Positions 24,284 to 32,650 of a DNA stretch of 38,362 bases are shown here, piece by piece. Position numbers and translations under genes: made by a program. Under the pieces are notes generated by a model. That model did no database searches and was not told the DNA's origin. It worked only from the letters and a program-made list of their open reading frames with translations. Origin of the DNA: Bacteroidota bacterium (GTDB lineage Bacteria > Bacteroidota > Bacteroidia > Chitinophagales > Chitinophagaceae); the NCBI GenBank assembly GCA_963169635.1, contig CAUJDL010000029.1, positions 1 to 38,362 on the forward strand. Reading direction: 5' to 3'. The first letter of the stretch is position 1; every line of letters begins with the position of its first letter.

Positions 24284-26416
24284 TTAAATTAAATATCTTA
24301 AAAACATTATTGAACTTATATTGATAGGTTTTTTGTCTTGTGAACAGCTTTGTTTATTTACAGATGTATTAAGCAATTTTGAAAAAGATATTTTTGAAAT
24401 TTGTTGTAATTGTTGATTTTTAAAATATGCTTCTTTCTCTTGAAGGTTTATTAAAAACTTTTCTTGTTGATGTGTCCAATTATTATCTAAATATTCGCTA
24501 TCTGTATCATCATCGTCATCATTGTGTAAGTTTTTATGTGTTTTCTCCAATCCTTTTTCTGTCATAATATATTCAGTATTATAATTCCATTTATATACTT
24601 TATCGCCTGTATTGTACCAATCAAACTCGTTATCATTCATAAAGCTTACTGTCATACGTTTATGCCATTGCCAGCCTGCATTTCTTTCAAAATATATTTT
24701 TTTACCAACAGGTACAGCTATTGTAATAATGATAGATTGATTTCTAAATTTTTCTGTTGGTGTTATAGTAATTCCTTTATCTAATAATAATACAGAATCT
24801 GACTGATTAATTTGATAGTTAATTTTAGAAACGAGCATATCTGCATACTTCTTAGTTTTACCATTACTTAATTTTACCATTTTAACATTAAAGCTATCTG
24901 TAGTAGATTTTATTACTCTTATTTGTACATTACCTAACACAACACTATCTTCATCTACAGATGCAAAAGGCTCTAATCTAAACCAGTTATTTTGATAATA
25001 TTTACCCATATTAATTGCACGAATATGTAATTTTTGCACTGCTGGATTTTCTAATTTTACTTCTTCTTCAAAAGCATTATTTTGATATTTAAAATCTTTG
25101 CTTAAAAGAATAATTAAGTTTACTAAACAAATCCATCCTAAAGCCCAAAGTGCAGAAAATGTATAACTAATTAAATTACTATTTCTATTCATTTTTGCAA
25201 TACGACGAATAATGAAAACAATGATACCAACTATAGGCACCCAAATGAAAAATACTAATGTGCCCCATGTTAAATAACTTTGCCATCCATCAGAAATTAA
25301 ATACTGTTTTAAAGGAAGTAAAGCTGTAGTAGTAACTCCAAGACCTAATAAAAATGCTACTACTGCAAGTAAAATACAGCCTACAATAAAATACACAAAT
25401 ATTTTTACTACTAATAAAATTAAATCGCCAATACCTTTACTTTTCTTTCTTGCAATATTGCTTGCCTCTGAAGTAAATTGTTTGCTTTTATCAGAAAATG
25501 CATTACCAAATTCTGTACCTTTTTCTTTTACTGTTTCTCCAAAAGCTTCTGCTCTTTTAGCAAAAGATTCTATATCGCTTTGAATGGTATTTTTAATATT
25601 ATTTAAATCTACTTTTTCTCCTTTCATTTCTAATTTTTCAGAAGTGGTATTTGCTTCTGGTAAAATCATCCATAAAATAATGTAGATTAATAAAGCTGTT
25701 GGGCTAAATGATACTTTAAAAAATGAAGGAGAGCTCCACCATTCCCATCCTACAAAACGAAACATAAATGAAATAAAAGGTAGTAAGAAAAAGAATCTTG
25801 GTATCCAAACACTAATGCCAAAATAATGACTTATACCACTACAAACACCTGCAATAATTTTTTCATCAGGGTCTCTAAAAAGTCTTTTACGTTTGCTACC
25901 TATTACTTTTGTTGCACTACTTGGTATTGCTACCCAAAGAATGATATAAGGTAAAAACATTACTCCAAAGAAAATAACAAATAAAATACGTACTACAACA
26001 GGGTCTATACCAAAATAATTAGCAACACCACTACAAACACCTCCTAAAACTTTATTTTCCTCATCTCTGTACATTTTTTTAGTTTGGTTATTGTAGTATG
26101 AATTTTGATGTTCGTAAGAGCTATGTTGATTGCTTTGTTGATTATTTGCATTATCACTATCAAAGTCTTCTGGTCGTCCCATACTATCTATAATTCTATT
26201 TACATCATCTTCTGTAACACAAGTACTACCTTTCTTTAAAGTTTCGCTAAAAAGCTCTGCAATACGTCCTTCTATATCGTTAATAATTTCGTCTCTACCT
26301 TCTTCATTGGCAAAGTGATTACGTAAACTATCTATATACTTATTTAATAGTTCAAAAGCATTTTCTTCAATAGGTATTATTCTACCTTGAAAATTTATAT
26401 TTATTACCTTTTTCAT
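24284..26416 (-). CDS. Double PspC-domain membrane protein
   Basis: A 710-residue membrane protein. After a 110-residue cytoplasmic N-terminus come two PspC domains: about 113-168 (YRDEENKVLGGVCSGVANYFGIDP) and about 178-255 (FRDPDEKIIAGVCSGISHYFGI), each with hydrophobic helices. More membrane helices lie at about 330-430. The large C-terminal part (about 450-710) is probably extracytoplasmic and resembles the adhesin-like or DUF-type tails of such proteins. PspC modules act in envelope stress. The gene lies 38 bp downstream of padR in one operon, a pairing common in Bacteroidota. The exact role is unknown. Confidence 0.88.
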   Translation of the reverse strand: MKKVININFQGRIIPIEENAFELLNKYIDSLRNHFANEEGRDEIINDIEGRIAELFSETLKKGSTCVTEDDVNRIIDSMGRPEDFDSDNANNQQSNQHSSYEHQNSYYNNQTKKMYRDEENKVLGGVCSGVANYFGIDPVVVRILFVIFFGVMFLPYIILWVAIPSSATKVIGSKRKRLFRDPDEKIIAGVCSGISHYFGISVWIPRFFFLLPFISFMFRFVGWEWWSSPSFFKVSFSPTALLIYIILWMILPEANTTSEKLEMKGEKVDLNNIKNTIQSDIESFAKRAEAFGETVKEKGTEFGNAFSDKSKQFTSEASNIARKKSKGIGDLILLVVKIFVYFIVGCILLAVVAFLLGLGVTTTALLPLKQYLISDGWQSYLTWGTLVFFIWVPIVGIIVFIIRRIAKMNRNSNLISYTFSALWALGWICLVNLIILLSKDFKYQNNAFEEEVKLENPAVQKLHIRAINMGKYYQNNWFRLEPFASVDEDSVVLGNVQIRVIKSTTDSFNVKMVKLSNGKTKKYADMLVSKINYQINQSDSVLLLDKGITITPTEKFRNQSIIITIAVPVGKKIYFERNAGWQWHKRMTVSFMNDNEFDWYNTGDKVYKWNYNTEYIMTEKGLEKTHKNLHNDDDDDTDSEYLDNNWTHQQEKFLINLQEKEAYFKNQQLQQISKISFSKLLNTSVNKQSCSQDKKPINISSIMFLRYLI

Positions 26417-26454
26417 AATGTATAAGGTTTTTGTGGTTAAAGTTAGGTTTTAGG

Positions 26455-26787
26455 TTATGGTTGTTTTTGTGTTAGTGTAGCAACTGCATCTGAAAGTTCT
26501 TGCCATGTTTTGCCTAATTCATTATAAAATGCATGTCCTTTTTCTGTCATCATAAAATATTTTCTGGGTGGTCCACTACTGCTTTCTACCCAACGATATG
26601 TAAGATAATCTGCATTTTTTAATCTTGTTAATAATGGATAAAGTGTACCTTCTAATATTTGTAAATTGGCTGCTTTCATTTTATCTACAATATCACTTGG
26701 ATAAACTTCGCCTTGTTGAATAATGGAGAGAATACAAAACTCCAGAACTCCTTTTCTCATTTGGCTTTGTGTATTTTGAATATCCAT
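26455..26787 (-). CDS. PadR family transcriptional regulator
   Basis: A 110-residue winged-helix repressor. I start it at the internal ATG at 26787 (MDIQNTQSQMRKGVLEF), because PadR domains open with MRKGxLExxILxxI; the 20 extra residues of the longer frame look non-coding and would run into the upstream gene. The HTH covers about residues 10-75 (CILSIIQQGEVYPSDIV, LQILEGTLYPLLTRL), followed by the wing YRWVESSSGPPRKYFMMTEKG. It is co-transcribed with the PspC gene. Operator-like palindromes overlap the operon promoter, so autoregulation is likely. Confidence 0.94.
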   Translation of the reverse strand: MDIQNTQSQMRKGVLEFCILSIIQQGEVYPSDIVDKMKAANLQILEGTLYPLLTRLKNADYLTYRWVESSSGPPRKYFMMTEKGHAFYNELGKTWQELSDAVATLTQKQP

Positions 26788-26840
26788 TGTTTGCTTTTTT
26801 AAAAGTTTAAAAATAAAATTATTAATACTGCATTGTTGAA

Positions 26841-27032
26841 TTACCAACCATAATATCCTCTGCTTTTTATTACAACTCTTCTTGTACGTCTAATATTCCA
26901 TAAGTCTGCAGAACTAAAAATTTTTTTTGATTGATTTGTTTCTGAAGCAACTGTTTCATTAATTGTTGAAGTTAATGAGGTTAACTCTGTTGATGTTAAA
27001 GGAGCTAACAAATTTGTGTTTTGAGTTTTCAT
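26841..27032 (-). CDS. Small basic-tailed protein heading the padR-pspC operon
   Basis: A 63-residue protein, ATG to stop. The N-terminal two-thirds is Ser/Thr/Leu-rich (LLAPLTSTELTSLTSTINETVASE). The C-terminus is strongly basic and ends with KIFSSADLWNIRRTRR then VVIKSRGYYGW. It starts 73 bp downstream of the proposed promoter -7 box and ends 53 bp before padR, so it is the first gene of the unit. There is no signal peptide. I do not recognise the family. It could be a small regulator, a peptide precursor or a PadR-linked effector. Confidence 0.65.
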   Translation of the reverse strand: MKTQNTNLLAPLTSTELTSLTSTINETVASETNQSKKIFSSADLWNIRRTRRVVIKSRGYYGW

Positions 27033-27104
27033 GTTTAATTTTTTTATTGGTTAATGATTTGTTTTTGTTTTAATTTTTGTCTATCTCTTTTTTGATTGAC
27101 AATA

Positions 27105-27137
27105 CAAAGATGGGATATTTTCTAATACTATGCAATA
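27105..27137 (-). promoter_or_regulatory. Promoter of the small protein-padR-pspC operon
   Basis: The minus strand has a -7 box CATCTTTG (27105-27112, one mismatch to TAnnTTTG) with TTG 20 bp upstream. That TTG is the centre of operator 1 (the complement of its CAATA core), so a bound repressor would cover the -33 element. Confidence 0.6.
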
Positions 27138-27254
27138 CATACTACTATCCATAGCAATAGTATTTTGCAAAGGATAATAGGTAAAATACTATTTAACTAA
27201 TTGATATTCAATATGTATAAAAGTCCTAAACAAGGTACTATGCAATACATAGTA
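27126..27254. promoter_or_regulatory. PadR operator cluster
   Basis: Operator 1 (27126-27144) is TACTATG-CAATA-CATACTA, with 6 of 7 arm positions symmetric. Operator 2 (27236-27254) is TACTATG-CAATA-CATAGTA, with perfect 7-bp arms and the same core. A third site (27143-27162) has TACTAT and ATAGTA arms 8 bp apart and overlaps operator 1. A lone half-site TACTAT lies at 27187-27192. Symmetric ATG/CAT-type sites of this size fit PadR dimers. The centres of operators 1 and 2 are 110 bp apart. Confidence 0.7.
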
Positions 27255-27502
27255 TTATGATGAATGGTAAAATAACTTGATGAATAATAGCGAAATTTTA
27301 GTTGAAGATTAAAAAATAGTAAAAAAATATCTACTAAAAAATGAAAAAATATTTTAAAAACTACTTATTAAATTGTTTAAAATTCGCAATAGAAAAAAAT
27401 CAATTAAACACAATTAAAATAATTAGCAACAAGCCATAGTTTTCAGGTAAATTTATATGTATTTATTTACAGCCCTACATCTTGATAAATAAAAAACTAA
27501 AA
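27255..27502. other. AT-rich divergent intergenic region
   Basis: This is the remainder of the roughly 470-bp gap between the divergent padR operon and the next plus-strand gene. A near-match -7 box TAGTTTTC lies at 27437-27444, about 60 bp upstream of that gene. Otherwise there is no ORF or RNA gene I can support. Confidence 0.4.
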
Positions 27503-28624
27503 ATGAAAAGTAGATTTAAAATATTTGCTTTATTAATAATAGTAGCACAACTAACACTTTCTAATATGGCATCTCCTATTAGAGAAGGTACACTTTCTGG
27601 TGCTGCATTAACTAGTGAAAAAATTAATATTATATCGGAAGATATTTATGTAAAAATTGATCAAAACTTTTCTAAAGCTAAGTATGTAGTAAATTATCAT
27701 ATACAAGTAGATAGTGTTGGTACACAAATTCCTTTACTTTTTTATGCTCAGGATTATGCAGATAGTTTTAATGTTTGGTTAGATGATAAACCAATTAAAA
27801 TAGCTAATATAAACAGTGATATTCAAGATAAGCTACTACAAAACTTTGCTAAATACTTTAAAAAAGAAGATAATGGTAATGTAGAAATTTATTGGAAACA
27901 AAATCTAAGTGAGTTTTATAACATAAACGATTTAAAGTATTTTGAAACTAACTTAACAAAAGGCATACACACCATTACAGTATCTTACTATGCACATCAA
28001 TGGACTGATGTTTCTAATTGGGTAACACAATATAGTTTTAGATATTCTTTATCTCCTGCAAAATATTGGAAATCTTTTGGTAAACTTAATATTACAATTG
28101 AGCAAGAAGGCAAAGTAAAAAATATTTCTACCAACTTAGGCCAACCTAACGAAAAAGAAGTTAAACAAATTAATACATGGACATTTAACCAATTGCCTAA
28201 CGAAGTTTTTGAAATTAATTATACACCTGAAATAAGTAGTTTAGCTAAAATATTAATAGCTATTGAGCCTTTTGGATTATCACTTATTGTATTACTATTA
28301 TTAATTTTAGTACATGTTTATTTTACATTAAGCTATAGAAGAAAACATGTACATAAAAAATTATCTGCTGTAGTAATTCTAGGTAGTTTTATTGTACCAA
28401 TACTTACCATTATTTTTTATCTAAACGCTTATGGTATCATTGATGATGTAATTGGCGAAAGTGCAGGAAAACATCATGGATATTTTTTCATTTTTGCTTT
28501 CATATTCTTTTTTCCTACTTTGTTTATTCTATACTTCTGTAGCTTTTGGATATTAGATAAACTGTATAAAAGAAAATTATTAAAAGCTATGCAAGCAACA
28601 AATAATATCAATAAAAAAGAGTAA
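27503..28624 (+). CDS. Membrane protein of unknown function with large exported domain
   Basis: A 373-residue protein. I start it at the ATG at 27503 rather than an upstream TTG, which places the signal-like segment (FKIFALLIIVAQLTLSNMA) at the N-terminus. Residues about 35-245 are exported and beta-rich (DIYVKIDQNFSKAKYVVNYHIQVDS). Three transmembrane helices follow at about 250-280, 290-315 and 330-360, and the C-terminal tail is basic. It resembles the general design of Bacteroidota stress-sensing membrane proteins, but no named family is recognised. It is divergent from the padR operon and could share operator 2. Confidence 0.78.
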   Translation: MKSRFKIFALLIIVAQLTLSNMASPIREGTLSGAALTSEKINIISEDIYVKIDQNFSKAKYVVNYHIQVDSVGTQIPLLFYAQDYADSFNVWLDDKPIKIANINSDIQDKLLQNFAKYFKKEDNGNVEIYWKQNLSEFYNINDLKYFETNLTKGIHTITVSYYAHQWTDVSNWVTQYSFRYSLSPAKYWKSFGKLNITIEQEGKVKNISTNLGQPNEKEVKQINTWTFNQLPNEVFEINYTPEISSLAKILIAIEPFGLSLIVLLLLILVHVYFTLSYRRKHVHKKLSAVVILGSFIVPILTIIFYLNAYGIIDDVIGESAGKHHGYFFIFAFIFFFPTLFILYFCSFWILDKLYKRKLLKAMQATNNINKKE

Positions 28625-28638
28625 TAGTTAAATAATCA

Positions 28639-28791
28639 TTACTCTCCTTCTGTGCCAAAAATGCTATCTACAGCACCACCAAGCATAGGAAATTTTTCTT
28701 TTACAAAAGAAGCAATTGTTTCTATTGCTTTTGCAGCTTGTTCAGGTGTAAGGTTTACTTCTTTCGTTAATTTTTCTATTAATTCTTTCAT
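28639..28791 (-). CDS. Small conserved-looking helical protein
   Basis: A 50-residue acidic/lysine-rich protein, MKELIEKLTKEVNLTPEQ opening, then a second helix with FVKEKFPMLGGAVDSIFG. The pattern (helix, LTPEQAAKAIE, helix, KFPMLGGAVD) resembles short DUF2267-like or helical-bundle proteins seen in Bacteroidota, but I cannot assign it. It lies 26 bp downstream of porT on the same strand and is probably the last gene of the ubiE-porT operon. Confidence 0.7.
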   Translation of the reverse strand: MKELIEKLTKEVNLTPEQAAKAIETIASFVKEKFPMLGGAVDSIFGTEGE

Positions 28792-28817
28792 GGTAAATAT
28801 TTTAAAGTGTCATGTTA

Positions 28818-29528
28818 TTAATCTTCTAAGTGTAAAGAAAATGTAATCATACGAGATTGTATTTTATCAAAAACATTTGAATACTTTAATAAAGGATCTC
28901 TACTATGAATATTACTTAACCCATAACTAAATTTTATTTCAGGACTAAGTGTAACAAATGGTAAAAAGAAATTAAATCCAATACCTGCTTCTAAAGCAAA
29001 ATCATTTTTTTTCAGCTTTACTAAATCATCTGCATTACGAGCAGTAGAGTTACTGGCTAAATCCATATCAAACTTTGCACCTATTAAAGCATAGGTTCTA
29101 AAATTTTTTATTCTGTCTGAGTTTAATTTAAATTGAAAAGGAAAACTAATAATGGTAGAAGGTAAAGTTTTCTTTTCTTCTTGCATTGGATAATTTGTTT
29201 GATAAACAAAATATTTAGAACCACCAATTACTAATTGAGGATTAAATCTAAACTCCCAACAATAATTTAGTTTTAAAGTACCTAATAATCCTAATGCAAT
29301 ACCTCCACTAGCACCAGGTTGTACAGATAAAATGCTATCGTCTGTATTAAATTTTTGATGTTTAGTAGCTGCTAAATAACTACTATTATAAGCTAATGTA
29401 ATACCAAAATAATAAGGCTTATCATCCCTATCTGGTCTGTTTAATTCTACATATTGTGCTTGTACAGCACTAAAGCCTAATAAACTAATGATAGCAACAA
29501 TTATTTGTTTCCGCAATAAATGGTACAT
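28818..29528 (-). CDS. porT: PorT family outer-membrane protein (T9SS component)
   Basis: A 236-residue barrel protein with signal peptide ending SAVQAQ (about residue 25). The family opening YVELNRPDRDDKPYYFGITLAYN is followed by barrel strands and the ending MITFSLHLED. PorT/SprT is needed for the Bacteroidota type IX secretion system. The neighbouring ubiE is a common partner gene in this phylum. Its first 28 bp overlap the end of ubiE, so the two are translationally coupled. The presence of a T9SS substrate at the right edge of the window fits. Confidence 0.88.
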   Translation of the reverse strand: MYHLLRKQIIVAIISLLGFSAVQAQYVELNRPDRDDKPYYFGITLAYNSSYLAATKHQKFNTDDSILSVQPGASGGIALGLLGTLKLNYCWEFRFNPQLVIGGSKYFVYQTNYPMQEEKKTLPSTIISFPFQFKLNSDRIKNFRTYALIGAKFDMDLASNSTARNADDLVKLKKNDFALEAGIGFNFFLPFVTLSPEIKFSYGLSNIHSRDPLLKYSNVFDKIQSRMITFSLHLED

Positions 29529-30244
29529 ATTCCAAAACTCAATTTTTTTAAATAAACATTTTTAAACCCTGCTTTTTCCATGATACCCAAAAATACATTT
29601 CCTTCAGGAAAAGCAAGTATAGATTGTTGTAAGTATTGATAAGCTTCATTGTTATTTGTGAAAATTTTACCAAATTTTGGGGTAATTGTTTTCATGTACA
29701 ATTTATAAATAACACTAAATACTGCATTCTTAGGATGAGAAAATTCTAATATTACAAATTTGCCATTAGGCTTTAATATACGATAAACTTCTGCTAAACC
29801 TTTTTCTAAATTTTCAAAATTTCTTACGCCAAATGCTACTGTTGCAGCATCAAAACTATTGTCAGTAAAAGGTATATTTTCACTATCGCCTTCTTGTAGT
29901 TGTATAAATTTTTCTAACTGTTGTTGTTTAATTTTTTTTTCGCCAATAGCAATCATGTCTTTACTAATATCTATGCCTATAATTTTAGGTGTTTTAAATT
30001 TATTAAAAATTAAAATAGGCATATCTGCTGTACCTGTTGCTACATCTAAAATGTTTTGTGGATTATTGCTTCTTAATTGTTCAATAGCTTTTTTTCGCCA
30101 ACTAATATCTAATCCTAAACTTAAAAATCTGTTTAAAAAATCGTACCTAAAAGCTATATCATTAAACATTGCAGCTACTTGTTGCTTTTTATTTAATGTG
30201 CTTGTTTGGTCTGGTACTACAGTATCGTGTGCAAACTTTGTCAT
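29501..30244 (-). CDS. ubiE: Demethylmenaquinone methyltransferase
   Basis: A 247-residue SAM-dependent methyltransferase for the last step of menaquinone synthesis. Family motifs are VAAMFNDIAFRYDFLNRFLSLGLDISWRKKAI (residues 23-54), the SAM site ILDVATGTADM (65-75), VAFGVRNFENLEKGLAEVYRILKPNGKFVILEFS, and the C-terminal SFGICTIYCGNK. The length is typical. A near-match -7 box (TAtcTTcG) lies about 15 bp upstream. Confidence 0.97.
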   Translation of the reverse strand: MTKFAHDTVVPDQTSTLNKKQQVAAMFNDIAFRYDFLNRFLSLGLDISWRKKAIEQLRSNNPQNILDVATGTADMPILIFNKFKTPKIIGIDISKDMIAIGEKKIKQQQLEKFIQLQEGDSENIPFTDNSFDAATVAFGVRNFENLEKGLAEVYRILKPNGKFVILEFSHPKNAVFSVIYKLYMKTITPKFGKIFTNNNEAYQYLQQSILAFPEGNVFLGIMEKAGFKNVYLKKLSFGICTIYCGNK

Positions 30245-30333
30245 AATCTAAAGTTGCGAAGATAAGCTTTAGAATGGTTGTATTTATTGCATAATAAGTT
30301 TATCAATAAAATAATAAATTTTACTTTTACCGC

Positions 30334-30699
30334 ATGAAAAAAATATATTTACTAATTTGTATATCAGCAATTTTATTTACCAGTTGTAGTAAGTATATCA
30401 CTAAAACAGGTAGAGCATCTTTTTATGCAGATAAATATCATGGCAGAAAAACAGCTAATGGAGAAATATTTTCTCAAAACGAATATACTGCTGCTCATAA
30501 AAAATTACCTTTTGGCACTAAAGTAATTGTAACTAATTTAAACAATAATAAAACAGTTACTGTAAGAATTAATGATAGAGGACCTTTTGTAAAAGGTAGA
30601 ATTATAGACTTAAGTAAAAAAGCAGCCAGCGATATTGGAATGGTAAAATCTGGTGTTGCTACTGTAAAAATTAAGTATAAAAGAAAGAACAAAAACTAG
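30334..30699 (+). CDS. RlpA-like double-psi beta-barrel lipoprotein
   Basis: A 121-residue lipoprotein with lipobox FTSCSK (Cys18). The rest is one double-psi beta-barrel domain: [19 protein letters not shown], then [17 protein letters not shown], then [22 protein letters not shown]. In RlpA this domain is a lytic transglycosylase that cuts denuded glycan strands, and the Asp of NDRGPF is the conserved acid. There is no SPOR domain, so it is the short RlpA form. comB begins 17 bp downstream. Confidence 0.92.
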   Translation: MKKIYLLICISAILFTSCSKYITKTGRASFYADKYHGRKTANGEIFSQNEYTAAHKKLPFGTKVIVTNLNNNKTVTVRINDRGPFVKGRIIDLSKKAASDIGMVKSGVATVKIKYKRKNKN

Positions 30700-30704
30700 C
30701 CTAG

Positions 30705-30712
30705 TATATTTG
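30705..30712 (+). promoter_or_regulatory. -7 element placing comB on a leaderless transcript
   Basis: TATATTTG is an exact TAnnTTTG match that ends 4 bp before the comB ATG. Transcription from it would start at or within a few bases of the ATG. The alternative is read-through from the upstream gene. No TTG -33 is visible. Confidence 0.45.
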
Positions 30713-30716
30713 CACA

Positions 30717-31445
30717 ATGAACAAACCTTTCTTGTACACAATACTCTCACCTGAGCTTTTAGATATTTATGATGTTAAGGATAGTATTGTAGTAATTATA
30801 GATGTTTTTAGAGCTACTTCTACCATTGCAACTGCTTTATATAATGGTGCAAATAATATTATACCTGTAGATAGTGTAGAAAAATGTATAGCAATAGGCA
30901 AACAAACACCTAAAAGCATAACAGCAGGTGAAAGAGATGGTAAAGTAATTGAAGGTTTACAATTTGGTAATAGCCCTGCTGAATATCCTAAAAATGTTAT
31001 AGAAGGAAAAACTTTAGTACTTACTACCACCAATGGTACTAAGCTTTTGCACATGGCTTTAAATAATGGTGCTAAAGAAATTATTACTGGCTCTTTTCCT
31101 AACTTACAAGCTGTTTGTAATTATTTATTAAAACAAAATAAAAATGTTTTTTTAGGATGCAGTGCTTGGAAAAACAAGGTAAACTTAGAAGATACATTAT
31201 TTGCAGGTGCTGTAATTAATAGTGTTAAAGAACATTTTACTATTCATTGCGATAGTAGTTTAATGGCAGAACAAATGTACACACTGCATAAAAATGATAT
31301 GTATGCTTTTGCCAGATTAACTACACATTGGCACAGACTTAGTAATTTTGGATTAGATAAAGATTTAGAATATTGTGTTACTGCAAATGTGGCTAATGTA
31401 TTACCCTTATATAAAAATGGTAGTTTAATAGCAGCAAAATTTTAA
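30717..31445 (+). CDS. comB: 2-phosphosulfolactate phosphatase (ComB family)
   Basis: A 242-residue Mg-dependent phosphatase family protein. Motifs: VVIIDVFRATSTIATAL (residues 25-41), AGERDGKVIEGLQFGNSP, and TTTNGTKLL, with FLGCSAWKNKVNLEDTLFAGA near the C-terminal half. ComB was defined in coenzyme M synthesis, but in Bacteroidota it more likely acts in sulfolactate or related sulfonate metabolism. A gamma-carbonic anhydrase gene follows after 21 bp. Confidence 0.9.
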   Translation: MNKPFLYTILSPELLDIYDVKDSIVVIIDVFRATSTIATALYNGANNIIPVDSVEKCIAIGKQTPKSITAGERDGKVIEGLQFGNSPAEYPKNVIEGKTLVLTTTNGTKLLHMALNNGAKEIITGSFPNLQAVCNYLLKQNKNVFLGCSAWKNKVNLEDTLFAGAVINSVKEHFTIHCDSSLMAEQMYTLHKNDMYAFARLTTHWHRLSNFGLDKDLEYCVTANVANVLPLYKNGSLIAAKF

Positions 31446-31466
31446 ACCTATTTTAAAATAATTATT

Positions 31467-32000
31467 ATGGCATTAATACTTTCTGTATTAGATAAGAAAC
31501 CACAATTAGGCAACGAATGTTTTATTGCTCCTAATGCTACTATTGTAGGAGATGTAATAATGGGCAATGAGTGTAGTGTATGGTTTAATGCAGTAATAAG
31601 AGGCGATGTACATTATATAAAAATGGGTAATAAAGTAAATGTACAAGATGGTGCTGTAATACATTGTACTTATCAAAAAAATCCTACAAATATTGGTAAT
31701 AATGTATCTATTGGTCATAATGCAATAGTGCATGGCTGCACTATACACGATAATGTATTAATTGGTATGGGTGCTATTGTAATGGATAAATGTATTGTAC
31801 ATAGTAATAGTATTATAGCTGCTGGTGCTGTAGTTTTAGAAGGTACAGAAATTGAAGAAGGTAGTATTTATGCTGGTGTACCAGCCAAAAAAGTAAAAGA
31901 CATTTCTCAAGAATTAATAAGTGGCGAAATAAATAGAATAGCTAATAATTATATTAAATATGCCTCTTGGTTTAAAAATTATAACGAAGCTGCAAAATAA
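31467..32000 (+). CDS. Gamma-carbonic anhydrase family protein
   Basis: A 177-residue left-handed beta-helix protein with hexapeptide repeats (CFIAPNATIVGDVIMG, CSVWFNAVIRGD, VNVQDGAVIHCT, VSIGHNAIVHGCTIHDNVLIGMGAIV). The three zinc His of the family are visible at His66, His84 and His89. The C-terminal amphipathic helix follows YAGVPAKKVKDIS. These YrdA/PaaY-like trimers may hydrate CO2 or act on thioesters. The activity of this one is unproven. Confidence 0.92.
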   Translation: MALILSVLDKKPQLGNECFIAPNATIVGDVIMGNECSVWFNAVIRGDVHYIKMGNKVNVQDGAVIHCTYQKNPTNIGNNVSIGHNAIVHGCTIHDNVLIGMGAIVMDKCIVHSNSIIAAGAVVLEGTEIEEGSIYAGVPAKKVKDISQELISGEINRIANNYIKYASWFKNYNEAAK

Positions 32001-32106
32001 AACCCTAAACTTAGCGTTAAATAATGTACAGATTATATTTTAGCCAATTAAAAGTTACTAGAATTCAATAATAGCATATATCTTAGCAAGGCATAAAAAT
32101 TAATCA

Positions 32107-32316
32107 ATGAGGGTATTAAGAACCATTTTAATAGTTGTAATTGTAGCAATAACTTTAAGTTCTTGTAACTTTTTTAGAAATATTTTTGGAGGTAATAAAA
32201 GTGGCTGCCCTAGTAATGGTAAAAATGTAGGTGCAGAAAGATTATTACAAGATGAAAATGCTAAAGGAAAAAAACGTGTGAAAGCTCCAAAATATAAGTT
32301 AGATAAGTTTGAATAG
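32107..32316 (+). CDS. Small lipoprotein of unknown function
   Basis: A 69-residue protein with lipobox TLSSCNF (Cys20). The mature part has a second Cys in GCPSNGKNVGAERLL, then a basic, charged tail. The CPSNGKNVGAE stretch looks like a conserved core, though I cannot name a family. It is followed after 43 bp by another small gene on the same strand. Confidence 0.68.
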   Translation: MRVLRTILIVVIVAITLSSCNFFRNIFGGNKSGCPSNGKNVGAERLLQDENAKGKKRVKAPKYKLDKFE

Positions 32317-32359
32317 TTAAGAGCAGTATATTTAATCCAATAACATAAAACCAATATGT

Positions 32360-32650
32360 ATGAGCTACCAATTAACCAACCTTTCAGGTGCTGTAGAAGC
32401 AGTTATAGATGATAATTGCGGTATCAGCAAATTCAACAACATTATAAACATGCTATTGCATGAGTTAAGAGTTAAGTTTTTAGCTAAAGTAGATGATAGT
32501 GATACTGTAGATTGGCATTTTAAATATAAAGGTCGTCCATTAACATTGCACTATAATATTTATAATGGTGTATCTGTACTTACTCAAAACAGTAAAAACA
32601 ATCAAGCAGTTAATGAAGTTGTAAAGTACTTAGAAAGAAAAGTATTTTAA
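32360..32650 (+). CDS. Hypothetical cytoplasmic protein, 96 residues
   Basis: A small soluble alpha/beta protein (AVEAVIDDNCGISKFNNIINMLLHELRVKF, then DWHFKYKGRPLTLHYNIYNGVSVL). There is no signal peptide and no recognised motif. Its stop codon overlaps the convergent rsgA stop codon within one TTAA, and that tight fit supports a real gene. The function is unknown. Confidence 0.68.
   Translation: MSYQLTNLSGAVEAVIDDNCGISKFNNIINMLLHELRVKFLAKVDDSDTVDWHFKYKGRPLTLHYNIYNGVSVLTQNSKNNQAVNEVVKYLERKVF

Noticed and set aside
26788-26847. N-terminal extension of PadR
   Set aside because: The 20 extra residues are unlike the family and overlap the upstream small gene. The start at 26787 gives a standard PadR N-terminus.
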